Assembly (NCBI GenBank): GCA_016206955.1
Contig: JACQQO010000075.1
Coordinates: 1 to 7,604 of the forward strand
Length of the DNA stretch: 7,604 nucleotides
From: Candidatus Omnitrophota bacterium
GTDB taxonomy: Bacteria; Omnitrophota; Omnitrophia; Omnitrophales; Danuiimicrobiaceae
Reading direction: 5' to 3'
A program made the translations under genes and the position numbers. Below are positions 1 through 6,286 of the stretch, piece after piece; the stretch's first letter is position 1; the number at the start of each line of letters is the position of its first letter. The notes below the pieces were generated by a model. That model was given only the letters and a program-made list of their open reading frames with translations. It had not been told where the DNA came from and searched no databases.

Positions 1-1178
1 TCTAAGGCCGAGACGGCAACCAAATCGCCTTCACGAAGGCCGGAATCAATTTGTGCGTAATCCACGCGGGAATATCCAACTACCACAGGGGTTTTCTTAG
101 CGGTCTTATCCTCGGGATGGATAACATACACATATTGTTCGTTCTCTTTGCCTTGAAGCGCGTCATTAGTCACGACCAAGGTATTTTTCTTTTGATAGAG
201 AAGGATTTTAATGCGCGCAAACATACCGGGAAGAAGGGCGCTTTCCGGATTCTCAATCCGGACGCGCACATCTGCTGTCCGGGACGTTCCGATAATCACA
301 GGAGCAATATTTTCGACCGTCCCTTCAAATACCTTGTCGGGATAAGCATCCACGAAGACTTTCGCATTTTGGCCGAGTGAAATTTTATTGATTTCGCGTT
401 CCGTAATGCCAAATTCAGCCACTACGCGCTCCAGCGAAACATGGCTTCCCACAAGCGTATTGGCAGTCACCGCTTCTCCTTCTTCCACATTCAGAACGCC
501 GATTGTGCCTGTGCTGGGCGCATACAAATTTGATTTTTCAAGGATGGATTCATTGGCTTTCATTTCAAGCGTTTGAGCTTCATGTTCATACCGCGCTTGA
601 TCGACTTCAAATTTAACCTTGTCCAAAGTCGTTTGTGGAATGGCACCGATCTCAAAAAGCTTTTGATGCTCCCGATATTTTTCCTCCGCAATCGAGAGCG
701 CCGCTTGTGCCTTCTGCTGCTCTGCTTGCGAGCGTTTCAGACGAAGCAAAATGTCATCTTGTTTGAGCGAAATCAAAAGCGCGCCCTCTTCATAGCGCTC
801 CCCTTCGCGGTAATTAATGGCGCTCACGATCCCCGGAATTTCGAAGCTTAATTTGAATTCCACGCCGCCTTTAATCGTTCCGAGCGCATTCAGCGAATCC
901 TCAAAATTAAAACGTCCGACCTTAAAAACCTTGACGGGAATTTGATCTGCTTCGGCTTTATCTGCTTGAGTGGCTTTGGATTTCGCCTCATGGGGCGCCG
1001 GGAAAAATATTTGACGGATGAGCAAAACGACGGCAAGGATTCCAAGTACAATAATGAGCCTTTTTTTGTCCTTGAAGAAGAGCTGCTTGAACAAATTCAA
1101 AAAACCTTTGATGGGCGAAAACGGAGGATGAGCGGATGGTTCTTGGAACGATGGCTTTTCTGGTTGTTCAATATCCAT
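1..1178 (-). CDS. Efflux RND/HlyD-family periplasmic adaptor subunit (membrane fusion protein), 3' end beyond window
   Basis: This is the periplasmic adaptor of a tripartite efflux pump, bridging an inner-membrane transporter and an outer-membrane channel. My translation from ATG at 1178 gives 392 residues, open to the left edge. Residues 1-40 are a proline-containing cytoplasmic segment ending in KDKKR. Residues 41-59 form one membrane anchor (LIIVLGILAVVLL), with no lipobox cysteine. The first half of the barrel-sandwich/lipoyl-like domain is about 107-138 (FEIPGIVSAINYREGERYEEG). A charged alpha-hairpin spans about 139-212, and the second lipoyl half is 217-238 (LYAPSTGTIGVLNVEEGEAV). The beta-barrel is about 252-325 (GQNAKVFVDAYP, LLPGMFARI) and the start of the membrane-proximal domain follows. 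An AGGGAG ribosome site lies 7 nt before the ATG. The gene sits 16 nt after the TolC-like gene, so the two are surely co-transcribed. The fold assignment is firm. Whether the partner is an RND or an ABC (MacB-like) permease cannot be told; it should lie just left of the window. Confidence 0.93.
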   Translation of the reverse strand, partial: MDIEQPEKPSFQEPSAHPPFSPIKGFLNLFKQLFFKDKKRLIIVLGILAVVLLIRQIFFPAPHEAKSKATQADKAEADQIPVKVFKVGRFNFEDSLNALGTIKGGVEFKLSFEIPGIVSAINYREGERYEEGALLISLKQDDILLRLKRSQAEQQKAQAALSIAEEKYREHQKLFEIGAIPQTTLDKVKFEVDQARYEHEAQTLEMKANESILEKSNLYAPSTGTIGVLNVEEGEAVTANTLVGSHVSLERVVAEFGITEREINKISLGQNAKVFVDAYPDKVFEGTVENIAPVIIGTSRTADVRVRIENPESALLPGMFARIKILLYQKKNTLVVTNDALQGKENEQYVYVIHPEDKTAKKTPVVVGYSRVDYAQIDSGLREGDLVAVSAL

Positions 1179-1185
1179 TCTCTGA

Positions 1186-1191
1186 CTCCCT
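1186..1191 (-). promoter_or_regulatory. Ribosome binding site of the adaptor gene
   Basis: AGGGAG on the minus strand, 7 nt before the ATG at 1178 and inside the 16-nt gap after the TolC-like gene. It fixes the adaptor start and shows that the gene has its own initiation site and does not depend only on coupling. Confidence 0.75.
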
Positions 1192-1194
1192 AAC

Positions 1195-2955
1195 TTACCT
1201 CAGCGCTTCAACCACTAAGTAGTCCCGGATTCCGACCGCACGGTTTAACTTGGTCTTGGATAAAAAGAGATCCGAAAGCGCCTTATAAAGCAAAGCGCGC
1301 TCCTCGGTATAATCCATTTCGGCTTGAAGATATTCTGAAATCTGAATTTCGTTGGTGTCCAAGCGATGTTTGCCGAGCTGAGCCAAACGAGCCCGGTAAC
1401 CCATCCGCTTGTAAGCCGATTCCACTTGAATGAGCGCTTTATTGAAATTGAAATACGCTTCCTTCACATCTCGGACTACTTCCCGTTCTGTTTTTTCAAG
1501 TTCCACCACTTGCTCTAAATTATTAATCTTGGCTTCCAAAATGGATGAAAATGCGCCCATATCATCCAACAGTTCGGCTGAAAATGCATTGGACCTGATG
1601 CGGGTTCCCGTACCGCCTTGGAACTGAGTCACCGAAGGGGCGCGCTGGTCATGATCATAAGTGTACTTAAGCGTGTTACCGAGAAAAGGCCAAGTGGCTT
1701 CCATTCCAAACCGAAATTCGTGCAGGTGATTCGGATCTTTTGCATCGATGATAAAGGCTTCTGCCAACTCGCCGAACTCGACTAAAAAATCAAATTGAGG
1801 AAGTTTTTGCCCGATGCTCACCCGATAAGCCAGCTGAGTTGCCTTCAATTTGGAAGCTTCCACTTGAAGATCTGGCCGATTCTCGTATGCAAGTTCGATA
1901 AATCGGTCTAAATCATTTTCGAATTTCCCATCGGGACTTTGAGCGCCGCTAACAGGCGTTTTTTTCAAAGATTCAATCTGAAACGTATCCAACGAATAGA
2001 GCGATGAGATATCAATGGGATCGTTGATTTCAAGATACAAATACTTTTGAAGCTCAAGCTTCGCAATTTCGACTTCCTGCTGAGCGGTTTCCAAGTCATA
2101 TTGGGCTTGACTGAAGAGCGAATCGCTGTTTAACTTCTCGATTTCTGAAATGAGTTTCGCAGCGTATTTTTCATCTGAAAACTTCTTCTGTTGCTTTGCC
2201 TTTTCCATCAACTTCTGACGGTCCCGAAGCACATTGCGGGAGCGTTCATATTCAAAGTAAGCTTCGGAAACATCGGCAATCAAATTAGAAATCGTTTTGT
2301 CATATTCTTTTCTCGCCGCATCCAAGTTGGCGCTCTCCAGGAGGAGCGTGTTCCAAAGAACGCCGCCGCGGAAAACCGGAATTCTAAATTTCATCCGCCA
2401 GTGATCGCTGGTGAAAGCCGGAGCGGAAAGTGAACCTTGTTTGATGTCAGCTTCAAATGCGGCTTCGGGAAAAAGGTCGCGGATCGCTTTGGCAATTCGA
2501 AATTTCGCCAAGGTAACCCGTTCCTTGGCTGCCTTTGCCTGAATGGATACATCGATTGAACGCCCAATTACCTCTTGCAAATTTTTCTCTCGCTCTTCCA
2601 AAAAGAGCTTTTTCTCGCGGACGGTTTTAGGATTAATCATTTGTTTAAGGTAAGCGTTGCTCAAATGTTTGAATTTTTCTTTTCGAGCGGCGCGGATATG
2701 CCTGACTTCTTGAGCCACTTCACCTTCTTGATCTACGAGCTCAATTTGAGGAGGGGTTTGAATGGCGAGCGAGGGGTCAATTTTCGTCAACGCATCGATA
2801 ATGGCGAGCTCACGGTCTTCTTCGATTTGACGTTCATCATCAATCGAAAAAGGAACCGGCCTTGCGGCGTTGAGTTTAAATGGGAATATTGAAAAAGTGA
2901 TCCAAAATGCAAGAAACTTCAGTAACAAATTCGGCCGCAAGAGCCTCGTCATCAT
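1195..2955 (-). CDS. TolC-like outer-membrane efflux protein (OEP family)
   Basis: This is the outer-membrane channel of a tripartite efflux or type I export system, expected to trimerise into a barrel plus periplasmic tunnel. From ATG at 2955 it has 586 residues. Residues 1-30 are a typical Sec signal (basic MMTRLLRPN, hydrophobic LLLKFLAFWITFSIF, likely cleavage after LNA). Residues 31 to about 125 are a charged stretch ahead of the usual domain. Two OEP repeats follow at about 130-310 and 350-575, each with long charged helices and a short strand segment. The second has the typical ELAYENRPDLQVEASKL opening. The frame is also open to a GTG at 2985, but that codon coincides with the predicted transcription start, and an AAGGA site lies 4 nt before ATG 2955 and 7 nt before ATG 2952. 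The start is therefore one of those two ATGs. It is the first gene of the operon with the adaptor downstream. The transported substrate cannot be inferred. Confidence 0.92.
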   Translation of the reverse strand: MMTRLLRPNLLLKFLAFWITFSIFPFKLNAARPVPFSIDDERQIEEDRELAIIDALTKIDPSLAIQTPPQIELVDQEGEVAQEVRHIRAARKEKFKHLSNAYLKQMINPKTVREKKLFLEEREKNLQEVIGRSIDVSIQAKAAKERVTLAKFRIAKAIRDLFPEAAFEADIKQGSLSAPAFTSDHWRMKFRIPVFRGGVLWNTLLLESANLDAARKEYDKTISNLIADVSEAYFEYERSRNVLRDRQKLMEKAKQQKKFSDEKYAAKLISEIEKLNSDSLFSQAQYDLETAQQEVEIAKLELQKYLYLEINDPIDISSLYSLDTFQIESLKKTPVSGAQSPDGKFENDLDRFIELAYENRPDLQVEASKLKATQLAYRVSIGQKLPQFDFLVEFGELAEAFIIDAKDPNHLHEFRFGMEATWPFLGNTLKYTYDHDQRAPSVTQFQGGTGTRIRSNAFSAELLDDMGAFSSILEAKINNLEQVVELEKTEREVVRDVKEAYFNFNKALIQVESAYKRMGYRARLAQLGKHRLDTNEIQISEYLQAEMDYTEERALLYKALSDLFLSKTKLNRAVGIRDYLVVEALR

Positions 2956-2959
2956 CCAA

Positions 2960-2964
2960 TCCTT
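2960..2964 (-). promoter_or_regulatory. Ribosome binding site deciding the TolC-like gene start
   Basis: AAGGA on the minus strand, 4 nt before the ATG at 2955 and 7 nt before the adjacent ATG at 2952. It supports initiation at the ATG pair over the in-frame GTG at 2985. By spacing alone, the second ATG is slightly preferred. Confidence 0.65.
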
Positions 2965-2990
2965 TACAATGCAATTAAAAAGCACTCAAA

Positions 2991-3019
2991 ATTATAGTGA
3001 ACGCCCTAACCAAAGTCAA
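2991..3019 (-). promoter_or_regulatory. Sigma70-type promoter of the efflux operon
   Basis: Reading leftwards, the -35 box is TTGACT (3019-3014), the spacer is exactly 17 nt (3013-2997) and the -10 box is TATAAT (2996-2991). This is one mismatch from consensus. The expected transcription start is about 2986-2983, giving a leader of about 30 nt before the ATG at 2955. The spacer between the regulator gene and the TolC-like gene is only about 106 nt, so the promoter sits where one would look for it. It implies that the efflux operon can be transcribed independently of the regulator gene. Confidence 0.8.
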
Positions 3020-3020
3020 C

Positions 3021-3037
3021 ATATCTCATTGTGATAT
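3021..3037. promoter_or_regulatory. Candidate operator palindrome next to the efflux -35 box
   Basis: A 17-nt imperfect palindrome, ATATCTCATTGTGATAT, with 7 of 8 base pairs matching around a central base. It ends 1 nt upstream of the -35 hexamer. A bound protein here could either touch or block RNA polymerase. A second, shorter palindrome (TTGATCAA, 3045-3052) lies 7 nt further upstream. The function is inferred from position and symmetry only. Confidence 0.45.
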
Positions 3038-3091
3038 CGACACTTTGATCAATCGGCTTAATTCAATTTCTTTGCCTTGTCCTTGATACAA

Positions 3092-3727
3092 TCAGCGCTT
3101 TGAACTCAAACTCAAAAAGGAAGGAGTGGTTATCAAAAGAAAAGTGCTCTCCTTGAGTTGAGGATTGAAAAATGAATGCGGAAAACTGCCATCGAAGAAC
3201 GCATAGTTCCCCTCTCGAATCAAATAATCCTTTCCATCAAAGTAAATCGAGAGCTTACCCATAATCGGCTGAACAAAAATGGAACCTGAGGTTGGTAGAA
3301 CTTTATGCTCAATAGGCGTTTGGGCCTTGACGACCACCTTGCCAGCGAATAAATGTGGAACCATAGGCGTATAACATACAATGCGAAAACCATGCTTGGG
3401 GAACTCAAGAATATGTTTTCCCTTTTGATCTCCGCTTGAAAATAATGCCGTTTGCCCTAGCTCTTCCGTAACAAAAAGGCTTGCCACCGAAATTTCCAAT
3501 ACTTCCGCCAGAGCTTCCAAATTTGCAAGCGAAGGCGATTTGATTCTGCCTTTTTCAATCGCATCCAGAGTTCGCGGATTAATACCCGATCGCTTTGCTA
3601 ATTCGACGCCGGTCCATCCCAAGAATTTTCTGCGTCCTTCAACTATCCTTCCTGGAAAAATGAAAGGCCTCGGCTTTCTTGGCCTTGAGGGTTGAACGCC
3701 GGCCTTCCTAAATTTGATGCGCATCAT
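3092..3727 (-). CDS. XRE-family HTH transcriptional regulator with C-terminal cupin domain
   Basis: This is a predicted DNA-binding regulator of 211 residues. Residues 1-26 form a basic arm (K/R-rich, SRPRKPR). Residues 27-86 are a Cro/C1-type helix-turn-helix: GRIVEGRRKFLGWTGVELA, then the recognition region KRSGINPRTLDAIEKG and the closing NLEALAEVLEISVASLF. Residues about 115-200 look like a small beta-barrel cupin (GSIFVQPIMGKLSIYFDG, LIREGNYAFFDGSFPHSFFN), a likely effector-sensing domain. Proteins of this plan usually act as repressors or dual regulators that respond to a small ligand. The ligand here is unknown, and the barrel shows few of the metal-binding histidines of classic cupins. 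The start at the first of two ATGs is supported by AGAAGG 9 nt upstream. It lies directly upstream of, and in line with, the efflux operon. Control of that operon and of itself is plausible but inferred. Confidence 0.87.
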   Translation of the reverse strand: MMRIKFRKAGVQPSRPRKPRPFIFPGRIVEGRRKFLGWTGVELAKRSGINPRTLDAIEKGRIKSPSLANLEALAEVLEISVASLFVTEELGQTALFSSGDQKGKHILEFPKHGFRIVCYTPMVPHLFAGKVVVKAQTPIEHKVLPTSGSIFVQPIMGKLSIYFDGKDYLIREGNYAFFDGSFPHSFFNPQLKESTFLLITTPSFLSLSSKR

Positions 3728-3736
3728 TGATTTTAA

Positions 3737-3742
3737 CCTTCT
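3737..3742 (-). promoter_or_regulatory. Ribosome binding site of the XRE-cupin gene
   Basis: AGAAGG on the minus strand, 9 nt before the ATG at 3727 and 12 nt before the next ATG at 3724. It favours the first ATG as the start. Confidence 0.6.
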
Positions 3743-3747
3743 ATCCT

Positions 3748-3765
3748 GAATAGATAAATCTATTC
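3748..3765. promoter_or_regulatory. Perfect palindrome, candidate autoregulatory operator of the XRE-cupin gene
   Basis: Two perfect 8-bp arms, GAATAGAT and ATCTATTC, are separated by 2 nt. They cover the predicted transcription start and the first bases of the leader, 20 nt before the start codon. Dimeric XRE regulators commonly repress their own promoter through such dyads. The position suits a repressor site, but no binding data exist. Confidence 0.55.
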
Positions 3766-3767
3766 AA

Positions 3768-3795
3768 ACTATACCCTACTTTTGGCAAAAAGCAA
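3768..3795 (-). promoter_or_regulatory. Probable promoter of the XRE-cupin gene
   Basis: Reading leftwards, TTGCTT (3795-3790), a 16-nt spacer and TATAGT (3773-3768). Each box differs from consensus at two positions or fewer. The predicted start near 3761 falls inside the 18-nt palindrome. Read-through from proS is a possible additional source of transcript. Confidence 0.5.
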
Positions 3796-3826
3796 GCGGC
3801 GGGAATAACCAAAATTAAGAAGCGAT

Positions 3827-3893
3827 GAATTACGGGGACACTTTACTTAATTAGCTTTGATAACCTGAATTAAGTAAAGTGTCCCCGTAATTC
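3827..3893. repeat. Long perfect inverted repeat (26-bp arms, 15-nt loop), REP/MITE-like
   Basis: The arms at 3827-3852 and 3868-3893 are exact reverse complements, and the 15-nt loop is 3853-3867. The GGGGACACTTTACTTAATT core and the outer GAATTAC are shared by both arms. The element begins 7 nt after the proS stop. Read leftwards it has no T-run after the stem, so it is not a classic intrinsic terminator, although such a strong hairpin could still protect or end the proS transcript. From memory, similar GGGGACA-type palindromes recur in genomes that carry REP-associated tyrosine transposases, so a dispersed REP or MITE copy is my preferred reading. No transposase and no clear target duplication are visible here. 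Confidence 0.7.
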
Positions 3894-3900
3894 GAGAGGT

Positions 3901-5169
3901 TTAAACGACTTCCGGTAAAGAGAGCAAAGATCTGATTTTTTCTAGAACATTCCCGCACGAAATTTGAAGGTTTTTACCTGAATCGCGGAGTTTAAGTTCA
4001 AATAAGTCCTTGGCAAGATTCCGACTGCTGACAATGACTTGAATGGGATTGCCAACCAAATCGGCATCGTTGAATTTAACGCCTGCCCTTTCACTGCGGT
4101 CATCATAAAGGACGGAAAACCCGGCTCGCGTCAATTCCGAATAGAGCTTCTCAGCCGCATCGCGGGTTTCTTTTTCGTTGTGATTGACCGCCATCAACTG
4201 AATTTGATAAGGCGCTGCTTGAACGGGCCATTTCATTCCTTTGTCATCGTGATGCTGTTCGACTAATGCGGCGAGAATTCGGTTGATGCCGAGGCCGTAG
4301 CAGCCCATCAAAATCAAACGTTCTTTCCCATCGCTGGTGCGAAAGGAGGCTTTAAAAGGCTCCGTGTAGCGTGTCCCGAGCTTAAACACATGGCCCACCT
4401 CCATCGCGGTATCAAATAATAGCTTTCCGCCACATTTGGGGCATAGATCTCCTTCTTTTCCCGTAAGATCGCCGCTTGCAATGTATTTGCATTTATTGCA
4501 ACTTGCGATTCGATCTTCCCCGTACGGGGAGCGGACCATAAATTCATGAGAGCCGCTGCCGCCCATCATTCCGGGGTCTGCCGCAACAGGATCGACCTTG
4601 AGACCCAGGCGCTTGAAAATCTTAATATAAGCTTCATACATAAGTTCGTAACTTCGGTCTAAACTTGCCTGATCGGGATCAAAGCTGTAGGCATCCTTCA
4701 TGATGAATTCCTTGGTCCGAACGATCCCAAAGCGGGGGCGGATTTCATCGCGGAATTTGGTTTGAATTTGATAAAGAATCTTCGGAAGCGCTTGATACGT
4801 GTTCAAATAAGCGGCGGCAAGCTCCGTAATCACCTCTTCATGCGTAGGCCCGAGCACAAATTCTTGATCCGATCGATTCCGAAAAGCAATTTTATCGGCT
4901 CCAAGCGTTTCATAGCGTCCGCTTTGTTTCCACAGCTCTGCGGGATGAAGTGCGGGAAGTAAAAGTTCAAGCGCTCCGGCTTGGTTCATTTCACTGCGAA
5001 TCACCTCACAGATATTTTGAAGAACTCTGAAACCCAAAGGGAGGTAACTATAAATGCCGGACGCAAGCTTGCGGATAAAACCGCCTTTGAGAAGAAGTTG
5101 ATGGCTTGTGGCTTCCGCTTCCTTCGAAACTTCGCGCAGGGTAGGAATTAGGGCTTCGGTCCAGCGCAT
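3901..5169 (-). CDS. proS: Prolyl-tRNA synthetase, short form without the INS editing domain
   Basis: This enzyme charges tRNA-Pro with proline in the cytoplasm (class II aminoacyl-tRNA synthetase, 422 residues). The N-terminal SGIYSYLPLGFRVL (37-50) and the GPTHEE segment (107-112) are typical. Motif 2 runs through TKFRDEIRPRFGIVRTKEF (137-155), and motif 3 is GCYGLGINRILAALVEQ (289-305). The anticodon-binding domain is about 320-422 (LYDDRSERAGVKFNDADLVG). Common bacterial enzymes are about 570 residues, with an INS editing insertion of roughly 180 between motifs 2 and 3. Here that place holds only CNKCKY...CPKCGG (C224, C227, C243, C246) before EVGHVFKLGTRY. All synthetic-site motifs are intact and the frame is clean, so this looks like a natural short form and not a damaged gene. 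The ATG lies 7 nt after the rseP stop with a weak GGA site 10 nt upstream, suggesting translational coupling. It is the last gene of the operon. Confidence 0.95.
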   Translation of the reverse strand: MRWTEALIPTLREVSKEAEATSHQLLLKGGFIRKLASGIYSYLPLGFRVLQNICEVIRSEMNQAGALELLLPALHPAELWKQSGRYETLGADKIAFRNRSDQEFVLGPTHEEVITELAAAYLNTYQALPKILYQIQTKFRDEIRPRFGIVRTKEFIMKDAYSFDPDQASLDRSYELMYEAYIKIFKRLGLKVDPVAADPGMMGGSGSHEFMVRSPYGEDRIASCNKCKYIASGDLTGKEGDLCPKCGGKLLFDTAMEVGHVFKLGTRYTEPFKASFRTSDGKERLILMGCYGLGINRILAALVEQHHDDKGMKWPVQAAPYQIQLMAVNHNEKETRDAAEKLYSELTRAGFSVLYDDRSERAGVKFNDADLVGNPIQVIVSSRNLAKDLFELKLRDSGKNLQISCGNVLEKIRSLLSLPEVV

Positions 5170-5176
5170 AATTAGT

Positions 5177-6286
5177 TCATCCGGAATGGAACAATAAAGT
5201 TTTTATTTTTTCAATCGCGCCGATATTTGCCAAATCATTGTAAACTACAAGCAGCATGAGAGACATTAACAAGCAGAACCCAATTTGCGTCAGGCGCTCC
5301 TGAAACGTAACACTTAGCTGCTTTCTGCGGACCACCTCAATCAAAAGAAAAAAAAGATGGCCTCCGTCAAGCGCTGGTATTGGAAGTGAATTGATCACGG
5401 CAAGTGAGACACTCAAAATCGCAGTAAACTGCAAAAGTGCTACGATTCCCATTTTGGCGGCATTGCCGGTCATCGAAATAATACCGATCGGGCCGCTGAT
5501 CGTTTTCAAAGAAAGCCTGCCGGTCACCAAATGCCAGAGAGCTTCATAGGTAAGGAGCGTCAGGCGCCATTCAAACTGGGCGCTTTTAATGAGCGAGTCC
5601 CGCAAATCGAAACGCTCGATGGTAAATTCATCTGAGGGTTTAATTCCGATCCGTGGAACGCGCGTTAATTTTCCAAAAATATCATGGCCTTCTTTCATTT
5701 CTGGAATCACGCGGACGATGTGCGATTCACCGTTTCGAGTCACCAAAAAGTTAAGCGGCCCGCCGTCGCTCCGCAAAATTTGAAAGGTCAAATCCTGCCA
5801 ATTCATTACTGGGATTCCATTCAAATGGCTCACTTGATCGCCAATTTGAAGACCGCTGGTCTCAGCAGGATAACCCTCTACAAATCCGCCGATTTTGGGA
5901 GAAAGAACAGGCCGTCCGACCATCATGACCGAAACAAAAAGCACATAAGCAAAAACAAAATTCATGGCGACGCCTGCCACTAAAATCAAAAAACGGTTCC
6001 ATCGGGAGGCAGCCAGAAAATCGCGCGGATCTAAAGAGCCCCGCTCCTTAATTTCCTCATACGTTTCCCCTTTGGGTTTGACAAACCCCCCAAGGGGGAT
6101 AAGCGAAACCGCATAGCGGGTTTCCTTTCCTCTCCATGCAAGCAGCTCTGGACCAAAACCAATTGAAAACTTTTCGACTCCGACCCCGGCAAAACGGCAA
6201 GCCAGGAAGTGTCCCAACTCGTGAACAAAAATGAGAGCGCCTAAAATAAGAACGGTGGGAATCGCGTGAATTAAAAATTCAATCAT
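5177..6286 (-). CDS. rseP: RIP metalloprotease RseP (site-2 protease family)
   Basis: This is an inner-membrane zinc protease that cuts substrates within the membrane, classically anti-sigma factors and leftover signal peptides. It has 369 residues. The first membrane segment holds the catalytic HELGH (residues 22-26: H22, H26 as zinc ligands, E23 as the base). The SIGFGPELLAW and SLIPLGGFVKPKGE motifs follow. Residues about 97-123 are a membrane segment, and about 130-195 form a single PDZ domain (GGFVEGYPAETSGLQIGDQV). The C-terminal NSLPIPALDGGH (299-310) supplies the third zinc ligand, D307, and a last membrane segment is about 333-350. E. coli RseP (about 450 aa) has two PDZ domains; one is usual in many other phyla. 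The ATG lies inside the end of dxr (8-nt overlap) behind an AGAGG site, so translation is coupled. No anti-sigma gene is visible nearby to name its substrate. Confidence 0.95.
   Translation of the reverse strand: MIEFLIHAIPTVLILGALIFVHELGHFLACRFAGVGVEKFSIGFGPELLAWRGKETRYAVSLIPLGGFVKPKGETYEEIKERGSLDPRDFLAASRWNRFLILVAGVAMNFVFAYVLFVSVMMVGRPVLSPKIGGFVEGYPAETSGLQIGDQVSHLNGIPVMNWQDLTFQILRSDGGPLNFLVTRNGESHIVRVIPEMKEGHDIFGKLTRVPRIGIKPSDEFTIERFDLRDSLIKSAQFEWRLTLLTYEALWHLVTGRLSLKTISGPIGIISMTGNAAKMGIVALLQFTAILSVSLAVINSLPIPALDGGHLFFLLIEVVRRKQLSVTFQERLTQIGFCLLMSLMLLVVYNDLANIGAIEKIKTLLFHSG

Noticed and set aside
51..1193. Open frames on the plus strand (51-380, 388-576, 573-851, 942-1193)
   Set aside because: They lie antisense to the adaptor gene, whose full domain series is continuous on the minus strand from 1178 to the edge. 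Their proteins show no recognisable domain.
1430..2892. Plus-strand frames opposite the TolC-like gene (1430-1627, 2191-2433, 2575-2892)
   Set aside because: They are shadows of the minus-strand coding frame, with no ribosome sites or family motifs.
2983..2985. GTG at 2985 as the start of the TolC-like gene
   Set aside because: It falls at the predicted transcription start and would add residues before a well-formed signal peptide.
3220..3408. Second minus-strand frame inside the XRE-cupin gene
   Set aside because: It is an out-of-frame shadow within the cupin domain coding region. The 211-residue frame has clear HTH and cupin features.
3827..3893. Reading the long inverted repeat as a standard rho-independent terminator of proS
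   Set aside because: The stem is long and only partly GC-rich, and in the leftward direction it is followed by CATCGC, not by a run of T. A terminator-like role is possible but not supported by the usual signs.
4314..4547. Alternative minus-strand frame within proS around the missing INS region, suspected as a frameshifted remnant
   Set aside because: The proS frame is continuous and conserved on both sides (CNKCKY to EVGHVFKLG), and the alternative frame shows no INS-like sequence.
6086..6098. C-run/G-run inverted repeat (CCCCC.AA.GGGGG type)
   Set aside because: It lies within rseP where it encodes the conserved PLGGFVKPKG motif, so codon choice explains it. There is no T-run and no gene end nearby.
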